Below, in pieces: positions 1 to 51,957 of a stretch of DNA of 64,000 nt; the stretch's first letter is position 1; each line of letters opens with the position of its first letter. This DNA comes from Bicyclus anynana (Eukaryota > Arthropoda > Insecta > Lepidoptera > Nymphalidae), in the NCBI RefSeq assembly GCF_947172395.1, contig NC_069100.1, positions 14,846,109-14,910,108 on the forward strand. The letters are read 5' to 3'. The position numbers and the translations under genes are program-made. The notes beneath the pieces are model-generated. The model saw nothing but the letters and a program-made list of their open reading frames with translations. It was not told the DNA's origin and did no database searches.

Positions 1-213
1 TTTAATGGCTCGATATAGGCCACACTTGTTGTAGGAGAGCGGTATATGGAGCTTGGACCCATCATGCAGCTGCAATGTGGTGGCTACGGGGATAGGATTT
101 GTTAGAATTATAAAGATCATTAAAAGATGTTAATTATAATAGCCGGGACCGAATTCGTATTAAGTAAGTATTAATAAGTAAAGGTAAAGGTAGAAAAGGT
201 AAAAACAAATTTA

Positions 214-388
214 AGAAATTAAATATCACGTGTCTCAAACGGTGAAGGAAAGGTTTTTTTTAATTCTCTGCGTGTGTGAAGTCTGCCAATCCGCATTGAG
301 TCAGCGTGGTGGACTGTTGGTCTAACCCCTCATTCTGAGAGGAGACTCGAGCTCAGCAGTGAGCAGAATATGGGTTGGTAACGACGAA
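214..388 (+). repeat. SINE family B, 5'-truncated
   Basis: 3' two-thirds of the tRNA-derived SINE whose full form begins GCCGTGATAGCCCAGTGGATATGACC and carries box B GGTTCGAATCC. It matches the body (CACGTGTCTCAAACGGTGAAGG, CTGAGAGGAGACTCGAGCTC, AATATGGGTTG). Confidence 0.8.
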
Positions 389-580
389 TGAAACAAAAAA
401 TGAAAGTACCTAACCATTTTTGAATATTTTTAGTAAAGTCAATTGAAAAAAATATGTTTCTGTTCAAATAACACTTACGTCAAATAGATAAAATGATTTA
501 AATGTGACTTTTTATAATAGGATGAAACACATTTCAGTCGAAATTTCACTACAACCAATCCAAGCTGATATCTATACTAA

Positions 581-772
581 TCTATACTAATATTATAAAG
601 CTGAAGAGTTTGTTTGATTGAACGCGCTAATCTCAGGAACTACTGGTCCGATTTCAAAAATTCTTTCAGTGTTAGATAGCCCATTTATCGAGGAAGGCTA
701 TAGGCTATATTTTATCCCCGTATTCCTACGGGAACAGGAACCACGTGAGTGAAACCGCGCGGCGTCAGCTAG
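581..772 (+). mobile_element. non-autonomous Helitron
   Basis: Starts TCTATACTAATATTATAAAG and ends CGTCAGCTAG, inserted between A (580) and T (773), which is the Helitron rule. Same family as 4773-4963, 9229-9420, 24383-24580, 28968-29160 and the minus copy 51064-51255. Confidence 0.82.
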
Positions 773-839
773 TATCTTTATATTGTGAGACAGTTCTATA
801 ATAAATAATCAATTACTAAATACCTTTCGTGTACGAAAA

Positions 840-1000
840 AGTGGGGTAAACCATAATAAAACAATTTGGACCCCGCGCAGGTTAGCGTGGGGTAACAGGT
901 TTACGGCGCGACCCCTGGGAGCTGTTGCCTCGACCCCACCCCGCGATCTATCGAGAGGAATTTGTCGCTACAACATCTCGGGCTTATTACCTATACCTAT
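840..1000. other. GC-rich hairpin fragment, unassigned
   Basis: Contains CCCCGCGCAGGTTAGCGTGGGG as an imperfect stem in otherwise AT-rich DNA; probably an old transposon piece. No coding content. Confidence 0.25.
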
Positions 1001-1011
1001 ATGACTATAGG

Positions 1012-1216
1012 TCATCATTAACAACCCATATTCGGCTCACAGCTGAGCACGAGTTTCCTCTCAGAATGTGAGAGATTACGACAAATAGTCCACCACGCTG
1101 GCCCAATGCGGATTGGCAGACTTCACACACGTAGATAATTAAGGAAATTCTCAGGTATGCAGGTTTCCTCACGTTTTTCTTGTACCGTTTGAGACACGTG
1201 ATAATTAATTTCTTAT
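1012..1216 (-). repeat. SINE family B, truncated
   Basis: Reverse orientation: AACCCATATTCGGCTCAC, CTCAGAATGTGAGAG, GCGGATTGGCAGACTTCAC, ending at GAGACACGTG. The tRNA head is missing. Confidence 0.8.
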
Positions 1217-1620
1217 AAAAAAATAGAACCGACTTCAAAAATATAAACATACTGACTAAACTAAAAAGCGAAAAATAACATCACACTAAGTTCTATCTAT
1301 CATATTATGTACTAACTGATGATCAGTTTGAAGGCGGTGCTAGTCCAATGATGTAAGTCGGTTAAAAATGCACATAGCTGAAAGGATCTATAAGTAATAT
1401 GTCATAATTTACTGATCGAGTATCTAAGTAGACATACAATCAAATCAGCATGATATGATTGGATAAGAAAAACTAAGGACAAAGAGGTTTGAAATAAGGC
1501 GGCCTAATAATTGGAGGAGGCCTTAAAAAGTTATGATCAATGGTACACGTAATGAAGACATAAACAGTAACGCAAGCTAATACATTAATTTAATTTTAAA
1601 AATTGCCAAAATATTAAAAA

Positions 1621-2015
1621 CTAGCGGACGCCCGCGACTTAGTCTGCGTGGAATTTAGTTTTTCACAAATTCCTCTGGAACTATGGCTTTTTCCGGGATA
1701 AAAGTAGTCTATGAGTTAATCCAGGCTATAATATATCTTAATACCAAATTTCAGCTAATTCGGTTCAGTAGTTAGGGCGTGAAAGAGTAACAAACATTCA
1801 TATCATCAAAATCATCAGTTTTCGCAAATTTTGGGAAACCATGGATTTTTTCGGGATAAAAAGTAGCCTATGTGTTAATCCAGAGTAAAATCTATTTCCA
1901 TTCCAAATTTCAACTAAATCTCTTCAGTAGTAGCGGCGCTATAGAGTAACAAACATCCAAACATCCAAACATCCAAACATCCATACAAACTTTCGCTTTT
2001 ATAATATTAGTAGGA
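1621..2015 (-). mobile_element. dimeric non-autonomous Helitron
   Basis: On the minus strand it starts TCCTACTAATATTATAAAAG and ends CCGCTAG (+ strand 1621 CTAGCGGACG). Two related units are fused near 1803 at the sequence ATCATCAAAATCATCAGTTT; the same junction recurs at 45675, and in reverse near 53080. The 5' part carries five CATCCAAA(C) repeats. Confidence 0.75.
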
Positions 2016-2620
2016 AGTAGAATTTCATTGAAATTCAATTTGAATTTTATTGCATCCAATCGAAAAAAACATGTAATAATGTTTTTGTTTGGATTAGAAA
2101 AAAATTAGCTTATTACATACAACTAAGTGAATAAACTTACCTACCTATTAAATAAATAACAGCTTTAAAAAAATATATTTTAGAATTCAAGTTTGTTGAG
2201 TTGTAACAACACAAGGCGTAGAACTTTAAAAAAAGAAAATTTCCATTGACTTTTACAGTTCGTACTTTTAAGTGGGAAAAGTGGTAATCGGCACACTCAA
2301 AGTACAGTGGTCATAATTCCTTGTACATAAAGCATAATCGTCTTATACCGTCATATCTCGCGAGCAATTATTTTGGCGGCAAAAGTGAAGCATCAAATAT
2401 GTTTTTATTGCTCGCCCACGGAACGTAATGTGGTATATAGGTGTGCAATTTCCTTGAGTGATACTGAATTTTAGGGTTCCTTCGTGAATTCTGGAATACC
2501 ATAAGAAAACTCACCTGCACGATTTAAACGTCATAGAGGGAATAGGGTACGAGGATCAGACTTTTGTTATTTTTTAAGAGTTTTGTCAGCAATAAACTTA
2601 AACTAGTTATTTATGTAACC
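2016..2620. other. unassigned AT-rich DNA
   Basis: No gene, SINE, Helitron or LINE match seen. Confidence 0.4.
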
Positions 2621-2627
2621 AAGTTAT

Positions 2628-2914
2628 GAAAGCCTGTGGATATGACTTCTGATTCTGATTCGAAGGCCGTAGGTTTGAATCCAGAGGCATGCACCTCCAA
2701 TATTTCAGTTATGTGCATTTTAAGATATTAAATATTACGTGTTTCACACAGTGAAAGAAAAATAGATCGTGAGAAAACCTGCATACCTGAGAATTTTCTT
2801 TTAACTCTGTACGTACGAAAAGTCTGCCAATCCGCATTGGGCTAGCGTGGTGGACTATTAGCCCCCTCTCATACTGAGACTCACGCTCAACAGTGATCCG
2901 AATATGGGTTGCTA
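2628..2914 (+). repeat. SINE family B, near full length, diverged
   Basis: Head GTGGATATGACTTCTG, degenerate box B GGTTTGAATCC, body and tail AATATGGGTTGCTAATGAG all present in order. Confidence 0.75.
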
Positions 2915-3119
2915 ATGAGTTACATTAAAGAGCTTAAGCCACAGTAAAATTCAGCGGGCGAATATCGAACCAACGACCTCTCAGGGATGAGTCCGACCCC
3001 TTTACCTTGGAGGTTTTGAACCATAGTAGCTTTTTAAGTGTACGACTTTACTTTTTTTTAAACTATGATTATTATTATTTCTTTTTTATACAATATGACA
3101 TATGGGTAAGATACCTGGT

Positions 3120-3515
3120 CACTAACTATGGGCCTCATAAGAAGGCTCAGAATCACTCAGGGGGCGAAGGAACGAGCTACGTTAGGAGTATCTCTGCGTG
3201 ATCGAATCAGAAATGAGGCGATCCGCAGAAGAACCAAAGTCACCGACATAGCTCAACGAGTCGCTATGCGGCAATGGGCGGGGCACATAGTTAGAAGACC
3301 CGATGGACGTTAGGGTTCCAAGGTGCTAGAATAGCAACCTCGCACTAGAAAGCGCAGTGTTGGCCGACCCCCCACCAGATGAACTGACGACATCAAGCGA
3401 GTCGCAGGGATTCGCTGGATGCAGGTGGCTTAGTATCGTGATGTTTGGAAGTCCCTACAAAAGGCCTATGTCCTGCAGTGGACGTCCATCGGCTGATATG
3501 ATGATGCATATAATA
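3120..3515 (+). pseudogene. RTE-clade LINE, 3' end of ORF2 (frameshifted)
   Basis: Translated pieces LIRRLRITQGAKERATLGVS, IRNEAIRRRTKVTDIAQRVA and QWAGHIVRRPDGR match the C-terminal end of lepidopteran RTE-type reverse transcriptases. The end is the typical AGGCCTATGTCCTGCAGTGG followed by a GATGATGA tail. A base change after DGR and further indels destroy the frame. Confidence 0.8.
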
Positions 3516-3639
3516 AACAAACAAATTTTTAATTCGACATTTTTGCTTTACGAATGTTTCTATGTACGGAACCCAATGCTGTCAACTCAGGTTCAAACTT
3601 ACCAAGTTTTAGTAAAGTTTATTGAATGTTGTTTTTGAG

Positions 3640-4164
3640 GTATGAGCGTACTAAACATGTAATAAACAGTTAAACTGGGGGAAGAGGCTATTTTATTTTA
3701 CTTACTTATGTTTTATTAGAGTTTTTGCTAAAACCTACAAATATGTTATGGGCAGTTACCATGCGAACCATCTCATGCCTATGGCAAAATTTGACATGAT
3801 TTGGATACCTAATTCTTGTCGATGATCATGGGTTCGATTCCCGGTTGAAATTAATTTAGCTTTTTTTTATATACCTATAGGAATTAGCGAACACCCCGCG
3901 TATTTCACGTTCGCAGAGGAATAACAACATTTTATTGGTGTCTTTATTTTACTTGTGTCACTCGCTTATGATGTAGGTTTCCATTGGTGAAAAAAAATTA
4001 AACCTGTTATTTCTTATGCCGGATCTCATCTACTCCGTATAAAGGTGATGAGATTTGTATAGAACCTCTAATGAATGTTCTATTTATAATATTTTTCAAT
4101 AAATTGACAGAAGATTTGTGTCATGTCATATTATTGTCAAATATTTCTAAAAAATGTTTTTAAA
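3640..4164. other. upstream region of the gene
   Basis: AT-rich. Near 3830-3855 there is a tRNA-like box B (GGGTTCGATTCCCGG) with a T-rich tail, probably a SINE relic. No promoter motif can be named with confidence. Confidence 0.3.
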
Positions 4165-44077
<39,913 letters not shown>

Positions 44078-44203
44078 AACCTCAAGATATTGAACAATGA
44101 ACATGCTATATTGAAATAGCGTGGTGGAGCTGGGTTCTATATTCGCCATCCTCAAATTTCTTCTTCTCTTCCTAATATAATATGAGGAAGATCTGACTTA
44201 CAA

Positions 44204-44611
44204 CTCAGACTAGTTACATAAAGACTAGCATCGCACCCAAATTCATCGACAAAGTTGTCTGGCGTCTTTTAAAGGGGACGAGGTAAACTCACACATCAAA
44301 AATAGTCAACACTAATATATAGTTTATGTGTCCTTAGACACAACTATAAATTTGAATCACATGTGAATTTTTTAAACACACTATAGTACAACTTTGACGA
44401 AGACATCGTTTAGTCTGTTACACAGGGTATTCGATTACCTACTTGATCATTTTGTTGTGTCGGCTCGATGTTGGGACGGTGTTAAATCGTTTGACTTGAG
44501 ATATTGTTTTTATTACACATTTGATGTAAATATTATAATCGCATTAGATCATTGATCTTTGACAGAAAAGTAACGTCTAGCGAGGCACGTTCATACAGTA
44601 ATTGGTCTGAG
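44204..44611. mobile_element. hAT-like MITE (family H), decayed
   Basis: CTCAGACTAGTTAC left end, CAAAGTTGTCTGGCG, then GACAGAAAAGTAACGTCTAGC and right end AATTGGTCTGAG. No convincing target duplication remains. Confidence 0.65.
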
Positions 44612-44660
44612 CCTATAAATAATACATTTTTCATCCTCCATAATATAATCAACCCCAAAG

Positions 44661-44812
44661 CAGGCAAATTCACTAACTTTGACGTATACCAAAATGTCAT
44701 CCCGCGCCTACTGACAACCCGTCGTGGATATCATACAGTAGGTAGATGACATTTCTCACTTGATTTGATGTTTATTTTAATTGTTAATAAAGACCAAATT
44801 AGTGAATAGGCC
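44661..44812. mobile_element. family D MITE
   Basis: GGCAAATTCACTAACTTTGAC and AAATTAGTGAATAGGCC as inverted ends. Confidence 0.6.
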
Positions 44813-45097
44813 AGTAAAGTATGACGCCTTCGATAGGCGTGGTGATTATAATAATGATTATTAATAATTCAACTCATTTTATATATCGATTTTGTAATAT
44901 TTATGTGTTTTTTATAGAAAATAGGTACGAGTAACGAAGGAATAAGTAAAAGGGGTTATTTACTGTAAAGTAATTTGTATTAGATTAATTTATTTTGTAA
45001 AATATGCATCTATTGTGATTATTGTGTAATAAAATTTATTTACCTAATTAATGATATTTTTCTACTCGCATTTCGTAATCTATTCAATAAATTTTTT

Positions 45098-45309
45098 GGC
45101 TGGTGGGAGGCTTCGACTGTGGCTAGTTACCACCCTACCGACAAAGACGGACCGCCAAGCGATTTAGCGTTCCGGTACGATGTCGTGTAGAAACCGAAAG
45201 GAGTGAGGATTTTCATCCTACTCCTCGCAAGAGATTGCATCATCACTTGCTTACTATCAGGTGAGATGTAGTCAAGGGCTAAGGGTAAAGAATAAAAAAA
45301 AAAAAAAAT
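45098..45309 (+). repeat. SINE family A, 5'-truncated
   Basis: GGCTGGTGGGAGGCTTCGAC to GGGCTAAGGGTAAAGAATAA and a poly-A tail. Confidence 0.87.
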
Positions 45310-45670
45310 ACAAAGCCTCTAACCTAACTAAGCTATTAATTCCTACAAGTCGTTTAATAAATTGTTCATTACCACACGGGTAACCGTGCTACAATGATTT
45401 TTTAAGTTATTGCATACTTTTTATCACGGGCTTTGAGCGCGTCGACCGAATCAAGATATTCCGTAACGAAAATAAACCTAACACCCAAGCCGTGCATCGA
45501 GTTAACACATTTCGACGTTGTCATATCGACTCAGCTGGACAAGTGGTGTGAGGGGCAAACTTATTAGACCAGAGTTCGATTCCAGCTCAACGATATGACA
45601 TTTTTTACTTTTTTAAAATTATTCATTCTTTTTTAAAGAACAAAAATACTGTACAGTAAAATAAATAAAT
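45310..45670. other. unassigned intergenic DNA
   Basis: Near 45540-45590 a tRNA-like pair (CAAGTGGTGTGAGGGG, GAGTTCGATTCCAG) suggests another SINE relic. Confidence 0.3.
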
Positions 45671-45674
45671 AATT

Positions 45675-45880
45675 ATCATCAAAATCATCAGTTTTCGCAA
45701 ATCTCGGAAAATCATGGATTTTTTTGGGATATAAAGTAGCCTATGTGTTAATCCAGAGTAAAACCTATTTCCATTCCAAATTTCAGCTAAATCGCTTTAG
45801 TAGTAGCGGCGTTATAGAGTAACAAACATCCAAACATCCATACATCCATACAAACTTTCGCGTTTATAATATTAGTAGGA
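45675..45880 (-). mobile_element. non-autonomous Helitron, one unit
   Basis: Starts at the ATCATCAAAATCATCAGTTT junction also seen at 1803 and ends TTATAATATTAGTAGGA. CATCCAAA/CATACATCC repeats present. Confidence 0.75.
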
Positions 45881-45901
45881 TTATGCTTCACAGTCTAGGC
45901 T

Positions 45902-46210
45902 TTGACGGCCTCCGTGGCGCAGTGGTATGCGCGGAGGATTTAATGACGAAGGTCCTGGGTTCGATCCCCGGCTGGGCCGATTGAGGTTTTTTTAATTGGT
46001 CCAGGTCTAGGCTTCGGCAGTGGCTAGTTTCCACCCTACCGACAAAGACGTACCGCCAAGTGATTTAGCGTTCCGGTACGATGTCGTGTAGAAACCGAAA
46101 GGAGTGTGGATTTTCATCCTCCTCCTAACAAGTTAGCCCGCTTCTATCTTAGATGACATCATCACATACCATCAGTAGTCAAGGGCTAACTTGTAAAGAA
46201 AAAAAAAAAA
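45902..46210 (+). repeat. SINE family A, full length
   Basis: Box A GTGGCGCAGTGGTATGCGC, box B GGGTTCGATCCCCGG, and a poly-A tail. Confidence 0.92.
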
Positions 46211-46582
46211 GTTACCTATGTACACCTCATTCGTAAGTCTGAACACTCTACAACATCTAAATAATGTATGTTTACGGACAATTGTAATTTTTATGTATGG
46301 TTACATGGGAATACAATTCGTAGTCTGAAGTTTACAGTCCATTCTGGTTTTATATACGCTTTATGGTCTATTGCTGTAGCGTGAGATATTAAGGTACATT
46401 TAGTGCTAAATAAACGTATTTTTAACCGACTTCCAAGAAGGAGGAGGTTACGTTCGGCTGTATGTATGTTTTTTTTATGTATGTATGTTAGGGACTGATT
46501 TTGAAAATTCTTTTTTTTTTGTTTTTAAAAGCACAGTAAAGGTTATTCACGGTTCTCGTATTCACGTTCTTACTGTAATAAT

Positions 46583-46734
46583 CTTTTATTTATTCTTTAC
46601 AAGTTAGCCCTTGACTACAATCTCACCTGATGGTAAGTGATGATGTAATCTAAGATGGAAGCGGGCTAACTTGTTAGGAGGAGAATGAAAATCCACCTCT
46701 TTCGGTTTTTACACGACATCGTACCGGAACGCTA
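46583..46734 (-). repeat. SINE family A, truncated
   Basis: TTATTCTTTACAAGTTAGCC to CGTACCGGAACGCTAG. Confidence 0.85.
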
Positions 46735-47063
46735 GTAGTAATAAAATAAAATAGTCATTAAGTTATAATACTAACAAAGTACTCACAATAGTCAAGGGCG
46801 AACTTATAAAGAAAAATATTTCAATTGTATGGACTGAGGCAACAATTCATCCTTTTAAACAATCATTTTAAGTACAAATTGTTATATTTTTATACCGTTC
46901 CTCAAAACATTAAAGGAAATTAAAAACAACTTTTTCTTTAGTCGAGATTGGAGGCACTAAAACGGCAGACTAATAAAGCCAACTATAAAAATATGATTAG
47001 GGCGCGCGCACACGAGCGCCTTTTGTACCCGTAACAGTGTAAACAAAAAAGGAAATAACTGTG

Positions 47064-47238
47064 TGCCTAGTGGGAGTTTTCAATATTTTCATACTGTTAC
47101 TATCACGTTGACGTAAACGCAAATTTGTATGGAATTGAAACAGTTGTGCAGTAGTGCCACTAGATGGCGCTGTTTTAATTCTTTAGAAATTCGCGTTTAC
47201 GTTAACGCGATAGTAACAGTATCAAACTGCCACTAGGC
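47064..47238. mobile_element. MITE with about 55-bp inverted ends
   Basis: TGCCTAGTGGGAGTTTTCAA...ACTGTTACTATCACGTTGAC pairs with GTTAACGCGATAGTAACAGT...TGCCACTAGGC. Confidence 0.8.
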
Positions 47239-47371
47239 CCTCTGACTGACTTGTCGTTCTAAACTATTCATTAAAAATCAGTTAAAACTATAAAAGTTGT
47301 TGATCTTGTTAATTTCGTGACATTCGGGGGTTTAGAAAATATATTTTAACACGTTTCACCAATATGATTAA

Positions 47372-47672
47372 AGCTGCCGTGATAGCCCAGTGGAAACAGC
47401 TGTGATAGCCTAGTGGCTATGACCTCTGCCTCGGATTCTGGAGGGTCGAATCGGTCCGGACATGAACCTCCAACTTTTCAGTTGTGTGCATTTTAAGAAA
47501 TTAAATATCACGTGTCTCAAACATCGTGAGGAAACCTGCATACCAGAGAATTTTCTTAATGCGTGTGTGAGGTTTGCCAAACTGCATTGGGCCAGCGTGG
47601 TGGACTATTGACCTAACCTCTCTCATTCTGAGAGGAGATTCAAGCTCAGCAGTGAGCCGTATATGGGTTGAT
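47372..47672 (+). repeat. SINE family B with duplicated head
   Basis: GCCGTGATAGCCCAGTGG is followed by a second head CTGTGATAGCCTAGTGGCTATGACC, then the normal body to AGCCGTATATGGGTTGATA. Confidence 0.83.
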
Positions 47673-48253
47673 ATAAGCGAACGGGATACTTATTGTTTCA
47701 AACTTAGGTTCGATGATTATGAATGAAACACCTGATATCTCGTGTGAGACTTTATTCCACTTCTTAATCCGAGCACCAATACATACTTCCAGAGATAGGC
47801 AAGTCGTTGTCAAAAATCGTAGCCGAGTTTACTATTGTCCACTTGTATCGCTGATATCACATCGATGTTACTTCACTTCGTTCCGAAGTCACTCTTCCAC
47901 GATCGTTCGAGGCGATTATTTAAACCGGTATCAATGATACCAAATCATTCTGGGAATGCCAACAAAATCTATTAGAAGACACATGTATTGTTTTCAACAC
48001 GAACAATAACAAGACTGTTATCTCAAACTGTAAACAAGTTGATATTGCCGAGTGATTGTGGACTTTATGTCACTAGTATTACGGTCCTCCATAACAATAT
48101 ACTAATTAACAATTGTCAAACTTGATTGGCCCATGGCTATGCCTGAGCTATAACTAGGTTATAGAAAACCAACGTCTTTAACAAGGCAATTCTTCAATGG
48201 TTTTTCCATCGTTAAGAGGCATATGTACTGATTTTATATCAACAACCATAACC

Positions 48254-48590
48254 TTTTTTTATACTTTACTAGTTAGCCCTTGACTACAATCTCACCTGGT
48301 GGTAAGTGATGATGCAATCTAAAGTGGAAGCGGGCTTGTAAGGCGGAAACTTGTTAGGAAGAGGATGAGAATCCACACCCGTTTCGGTTTCTACACCACA
48401 TCGTACCGGAACGCTAAATCACTTGGCGGTACGTTTTTGTCGGTAGGGTGGTAACTAGCCACGGCTGAAGTCTCCCACTAGTCAGACCTGGACCAATTAA
48501 GAAAACCTCAATCGACCCAGCCGAAGATCGAACCAAGGACCTTCGTCTTGTGAATACACCACGCATACTACTACGCCACGGAGGCTGTCA
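48254..48590 (-). repeat. SINE family A, full length
   Basis: TTTTTTATACTTTACTAGTTAGCC to CTACGCCACGGAGGCTGTCAA. Its 3' two-thirds are included in the tandem duplication that follows. Confidence 0.9.
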
Positions 48591-49143
48591 ATAAGTCCTT
48601 CAGACCCGTAAAGCGTATTAGACACAGTAATGCTGCTTAACAGCAATACTTCCATTGCATGTGAAGTCTGCGATAGCCCTAACTATATAAGGCAATAAAC
48701 AGCGTGTATTAAATGTTGCAATCGTCTGCAGTAGGCGATAAAATGCAGCCGAAGAGGATGAGAATCCACACCCGTTTCGGTTTCTACACCACATCGTACC
48801 GGAACGCTAAATCACTTGGCGGTACGTTTTTGTCGGTAGGGTGGTAACTAGCCACGGCTGAAGTCTCCCACTAGTCAGACCTGGACCAATTAAGAAAACC
48901 TCAATCGACCCAGCCGAAGATCGAACCAAGGACCTTCGTCTTGTGAATACACCACGCATACTACTACGCCACGGAGGCTGTCAATAAGTCCTTCAGACCC
49001 GTAAAGCGTATTAGACACAGTAATGCTGCTTAACAGCAATACTTCCATTGCATGTGAAGTCTGCGATAGCCCTAACTATATAAGGCAATAAACAGCGTGT
49101 ATTAAATGTTGCAATCGTCTGCAGTAGGCGATAAAATGCAGCC
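48358..49143 (+). repeat. exact tandem duplication, 2 x 393 bp
   Basis: Copy 1 at 48358-48750, copy 2 at 48751-49143; I see no difference between them. Both begin GAAGAGGATGAGAATCCACA inside SINE A and run through unique DNA to GATAAAATGCAGCC. GAAG is repeated once more at 49144-49147. Confidence 0.93.
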
Positions 49144-49337
49144 GAAGCCTGTAATATTAACTAGTTCGTGTCTAGAATGCCGACCGATGTTTTCTCATAG
49201 TCGTGATGGACGACAAGGGACTAATTATATTGCTTTCTCATTTCGGAGAATTGTTGTGAAAGAGCACGAAAATTTGTGAAAAGACGTAAAAATTGCAAAT
49301 TTAAAGTAGCATTGTGAAGAGGTAAGATTTTACTTGC

Positions 49338-49639
49338 CGTGATAGCCTAGTGGATGTGACCTCTGCCTGCGATTCTGGAAAGTGTGGGTTCGAATCCGGT
49401 CCGGGGCATGCACCTCCAACTTTTCAGTTGTGTGCATTTTAAGAAATTAAATATCACGTGTCTCAAACGGTGAAGGAAAACATCGTGAGGAAACCTGCAT
49501 ACCAGAGAATTTTCTTAATTCTCTGCGTGTGTGAAGTCTGCCAATCCGCTTTGGGCCAGCGTGGTGGACTATTGGGCTAACCCCTCTCATTCTGAGAGAC
49601 TAGAGCTCAGCAGTGAACCGAATATGGGTTAATAACGAC
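49338..49639 (+). repeat. SINE family B, full length
   Basis: Clean copy: GCCGTGATAGCCTAGTGGATGTGACC, box B GGTTCGAATCCGG, tail AATATGGGTTAATAACGACG. Confidence 0.9.
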
Positions 49640-49875
49640 GAAAATTTTACAATTTGTTTGTTAGTTACGAAAAGGCTGCAAAACTACTTAACTGATTAGA
49701 AATACTTTCACCAAAAGTTACAAAATAAGCGAGTAACATAGGCAGTTTTTATCCCCATATTTCCGAATGGAATGTGAACTCCAATAACTTATTTTTTGTT
49801 GCTAATGTATTTTCCTGAGAATCGAAAACCTTACTATCCGTAGCCAAACAAACTTACCACTGAACCTATGAGGTG

Positions 49876-50141
49876 TCGTCATCAACCCATATTCGGCTCA
49901 CTGCTGAGCTCGAGTCTCCTCTCAGAATGAGAGGGGTTAGGCCAATAGTCCACCACGCTGGCCCAATGCGGATTGGCAGACTTCACACACGCAGAGAATT
50001 AAGATAATTCTCTGGTATGCAGGTTTCCTCGCGATGTTTTCCTTCTCCGATGGAGTCACGTGATATTTAATTTCTTAAAATGCACACAACTGAAAAGTTG
50101 GAGATTCATGCCCTGGATCGGGTTCGAACCCACACCCTATG
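49876..50141 (-). repeat. SINE family B
   Basis: TCATCAACCCATATTCGGC to the box B complement GGGTTCGAACCCACACCCT; the outer head is missing. Confidence 0.88.
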
Positions 50142-50144
50142 AGG

Positions 50145-51060
50145 TGTATGTACATATTATAAACATGTGGGAGACGCAGCTTGCGTATCAAATTTAAATA
50201 CACATCCCACTGTACGTGCTCACTCATTACTCGCAATACAGGGTGTTTTTTTTATATAAAAAATAAAAAAATTTAATTCCGGCCTTTAAAAATACGTTCC
50301 CGTTATAGTAAAAACATCGTTTTAACTAATCTATCAATGCCATGCGAAATACAAATAATACGTAATAAAGAAAAATAATTTAAATTTGCTCCTACTCCTT
50401 TTGCTCTTGCTCCACACAGAAATATGATAAAATAAATATTTTTTTTACCTTTTTTTGTAATTAAAAGTCTTTTTCTTTTTGATAACTATTTATTTTTCTT
50501 TAACGAATGTAAAAATAAAATTTCTTTATTTATTTTGGGTTAGTAAGATCAGTAGTTAGAATTACATACAATTTATGAATGTCACTCACTTAAGTATTAA
50601 ATATAATTCTTATTGAACAATGAAAGCTATATATTTTTAGCTTGTTTTGTCTGTTTTCTCTTTTGTTTGTATGTGCATTACGTGTTTTTGATAAAATAAA
50701 TAAAAATAATAATGGCTAAGCACCCAATAGTTCAGAAAGCCTCAATTACTACAACCCTGAATTGATTCCAATCCTAGAGATATTGGAATTTAATCCTAAC
50801 TCGTTCGACTATTTGTCGTAGCTATTCCTCGTTCTTAATGTTGACATAGTCGTATAGGAAAGGAGAATTTTGAAGAAGGATTTTGTAATCAATTAAAAAT
50901 CCGAGCATCCTGTATAAAGGCAGTCGAGGACCCGGTATCGAAAGTAACCGGCGCAGGTAAAGTGCTGTATTTTGTACGAAAATTATCGCACTGCTACAAA
51001 TAGGGATGGGAAACTAACCTTGTCGATATCGTTGTATATTTGTAAAATTACTTTATAATA
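50145..51060. other. unassigned AT-rich intergenic DNA
   Basis: No gene or known repeat. ATACAGGGTGTTTTTTTTAT near 50240 resembles an end of a lepidopteran transposon. Confidence 0.35.
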
Positions 51061-51063
51061 TAA

Positions 51064-51255
51064 CTAGCTGACGCCGCGCGGTTTCTCCCGCCCTTTCCGT
51101 TCCCGTAGGAATATGAGGATAATATATAACCTATATAGCCTTTCTCGATAAATGGGCTATCTGACACTGAAAGAATTTTTCAAATCGGACCAGTAGTTCC
51201 TGAGAGAAGCGCGTTCAATCAAACAATCAAATGAACAAACTCTTCAGCTTTATAA
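51064..51255 (-). mobile_element. non-autonomous Helitron
   Basis: + strand CTAGCTGACGCCGCGCGGTT to AACTCTTCAGCTTTATAAT. Confidence 0.82.
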
Positions 51256-51365
51256 TCGTTCTGATCTGAATCGATAAACTTAGGTGCTAAATAATAAAAT
51301 GAACGTGCCCCTGCAAAATTACGTAAACATGGCGGCTGGCTGCTCTAGACTCTCGTGTTTGTCCA

Positions 51366-51422
51366 TGCTAGAGGCCTATGTCCAGCAGTGGACGTCCATC
51401 GGCCGGTAATGATGATGATGTT
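51366..51422 (+). mobile_element. terminal piece of an RTE LINE
   Basis: GAGGCCTATGTCCAGCAGTGG ... TAATGATGATGATG, the last about 50 bases only. Confidence 0.8.
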
Positions 51423-51483
51423 GAAATCATTTTTGTATTTTACTGAGACTAATGAAAGGTATTTATTTTATTTTTATATTATT

Positions 51484-51957
51484 TCAAATTCAAAATTCAT
51501 TTATTTCAAGTTGGCTCAGTTTACAAGCACTTTTGACACGTCAGTTGACTATTTGTAAAGATTCTACCACCGGTTCGGAAGGCAGGTTCTGCTGAGAAGA
51601 TACCGGCAAGAAACTCAACAGTTGCTCTTTTGAAAAAGTCATACAGTATTACAATTTACATTTGATAACAATTAAATTACAATTTCTTATAGTTTAATTT
51701 CCTGTGTGAAGGTGGAAGCTGATCCAATGGCCTCCAAGCACCTTTGTCGTTAAGGAACTCATCAATAGTGTAGTAACCTCGACTAAGTAAATGTTTTTTA
51801 ACACATTGCTTAAAGTTGTGCATTAGCAAGTCCATCACAGTCTTGGGGATCTTTTTATAGAAGAGTACACCCAAACCCACAAAAGATTTTTTAACTCTTT
51901 GGAGACGATATGCAGAAATAACTAACTTATGCCCGTGTCTAGTAAGACGTGGGTTTA
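51484..51957 (-). pseudogene. LINE (CR1/Jockey-like) 3' end with RT C-terminus
   Basis: Minus strand: GLGVLFYKKIPKTVMDLLMH and GYYTIDEFLNDKGAWRPLDQ. 3' end AAATTCAAAATTCATTTATTTC near 51484. Confidence 0.83.

Noticed and set aside
45905..45975. tRNA gene at the SINE head
   Set aside because: Boxes A and B are present, but the cloverleaf is degenerate and continues into a SINE body; the same holds for all family A, B and C heads.
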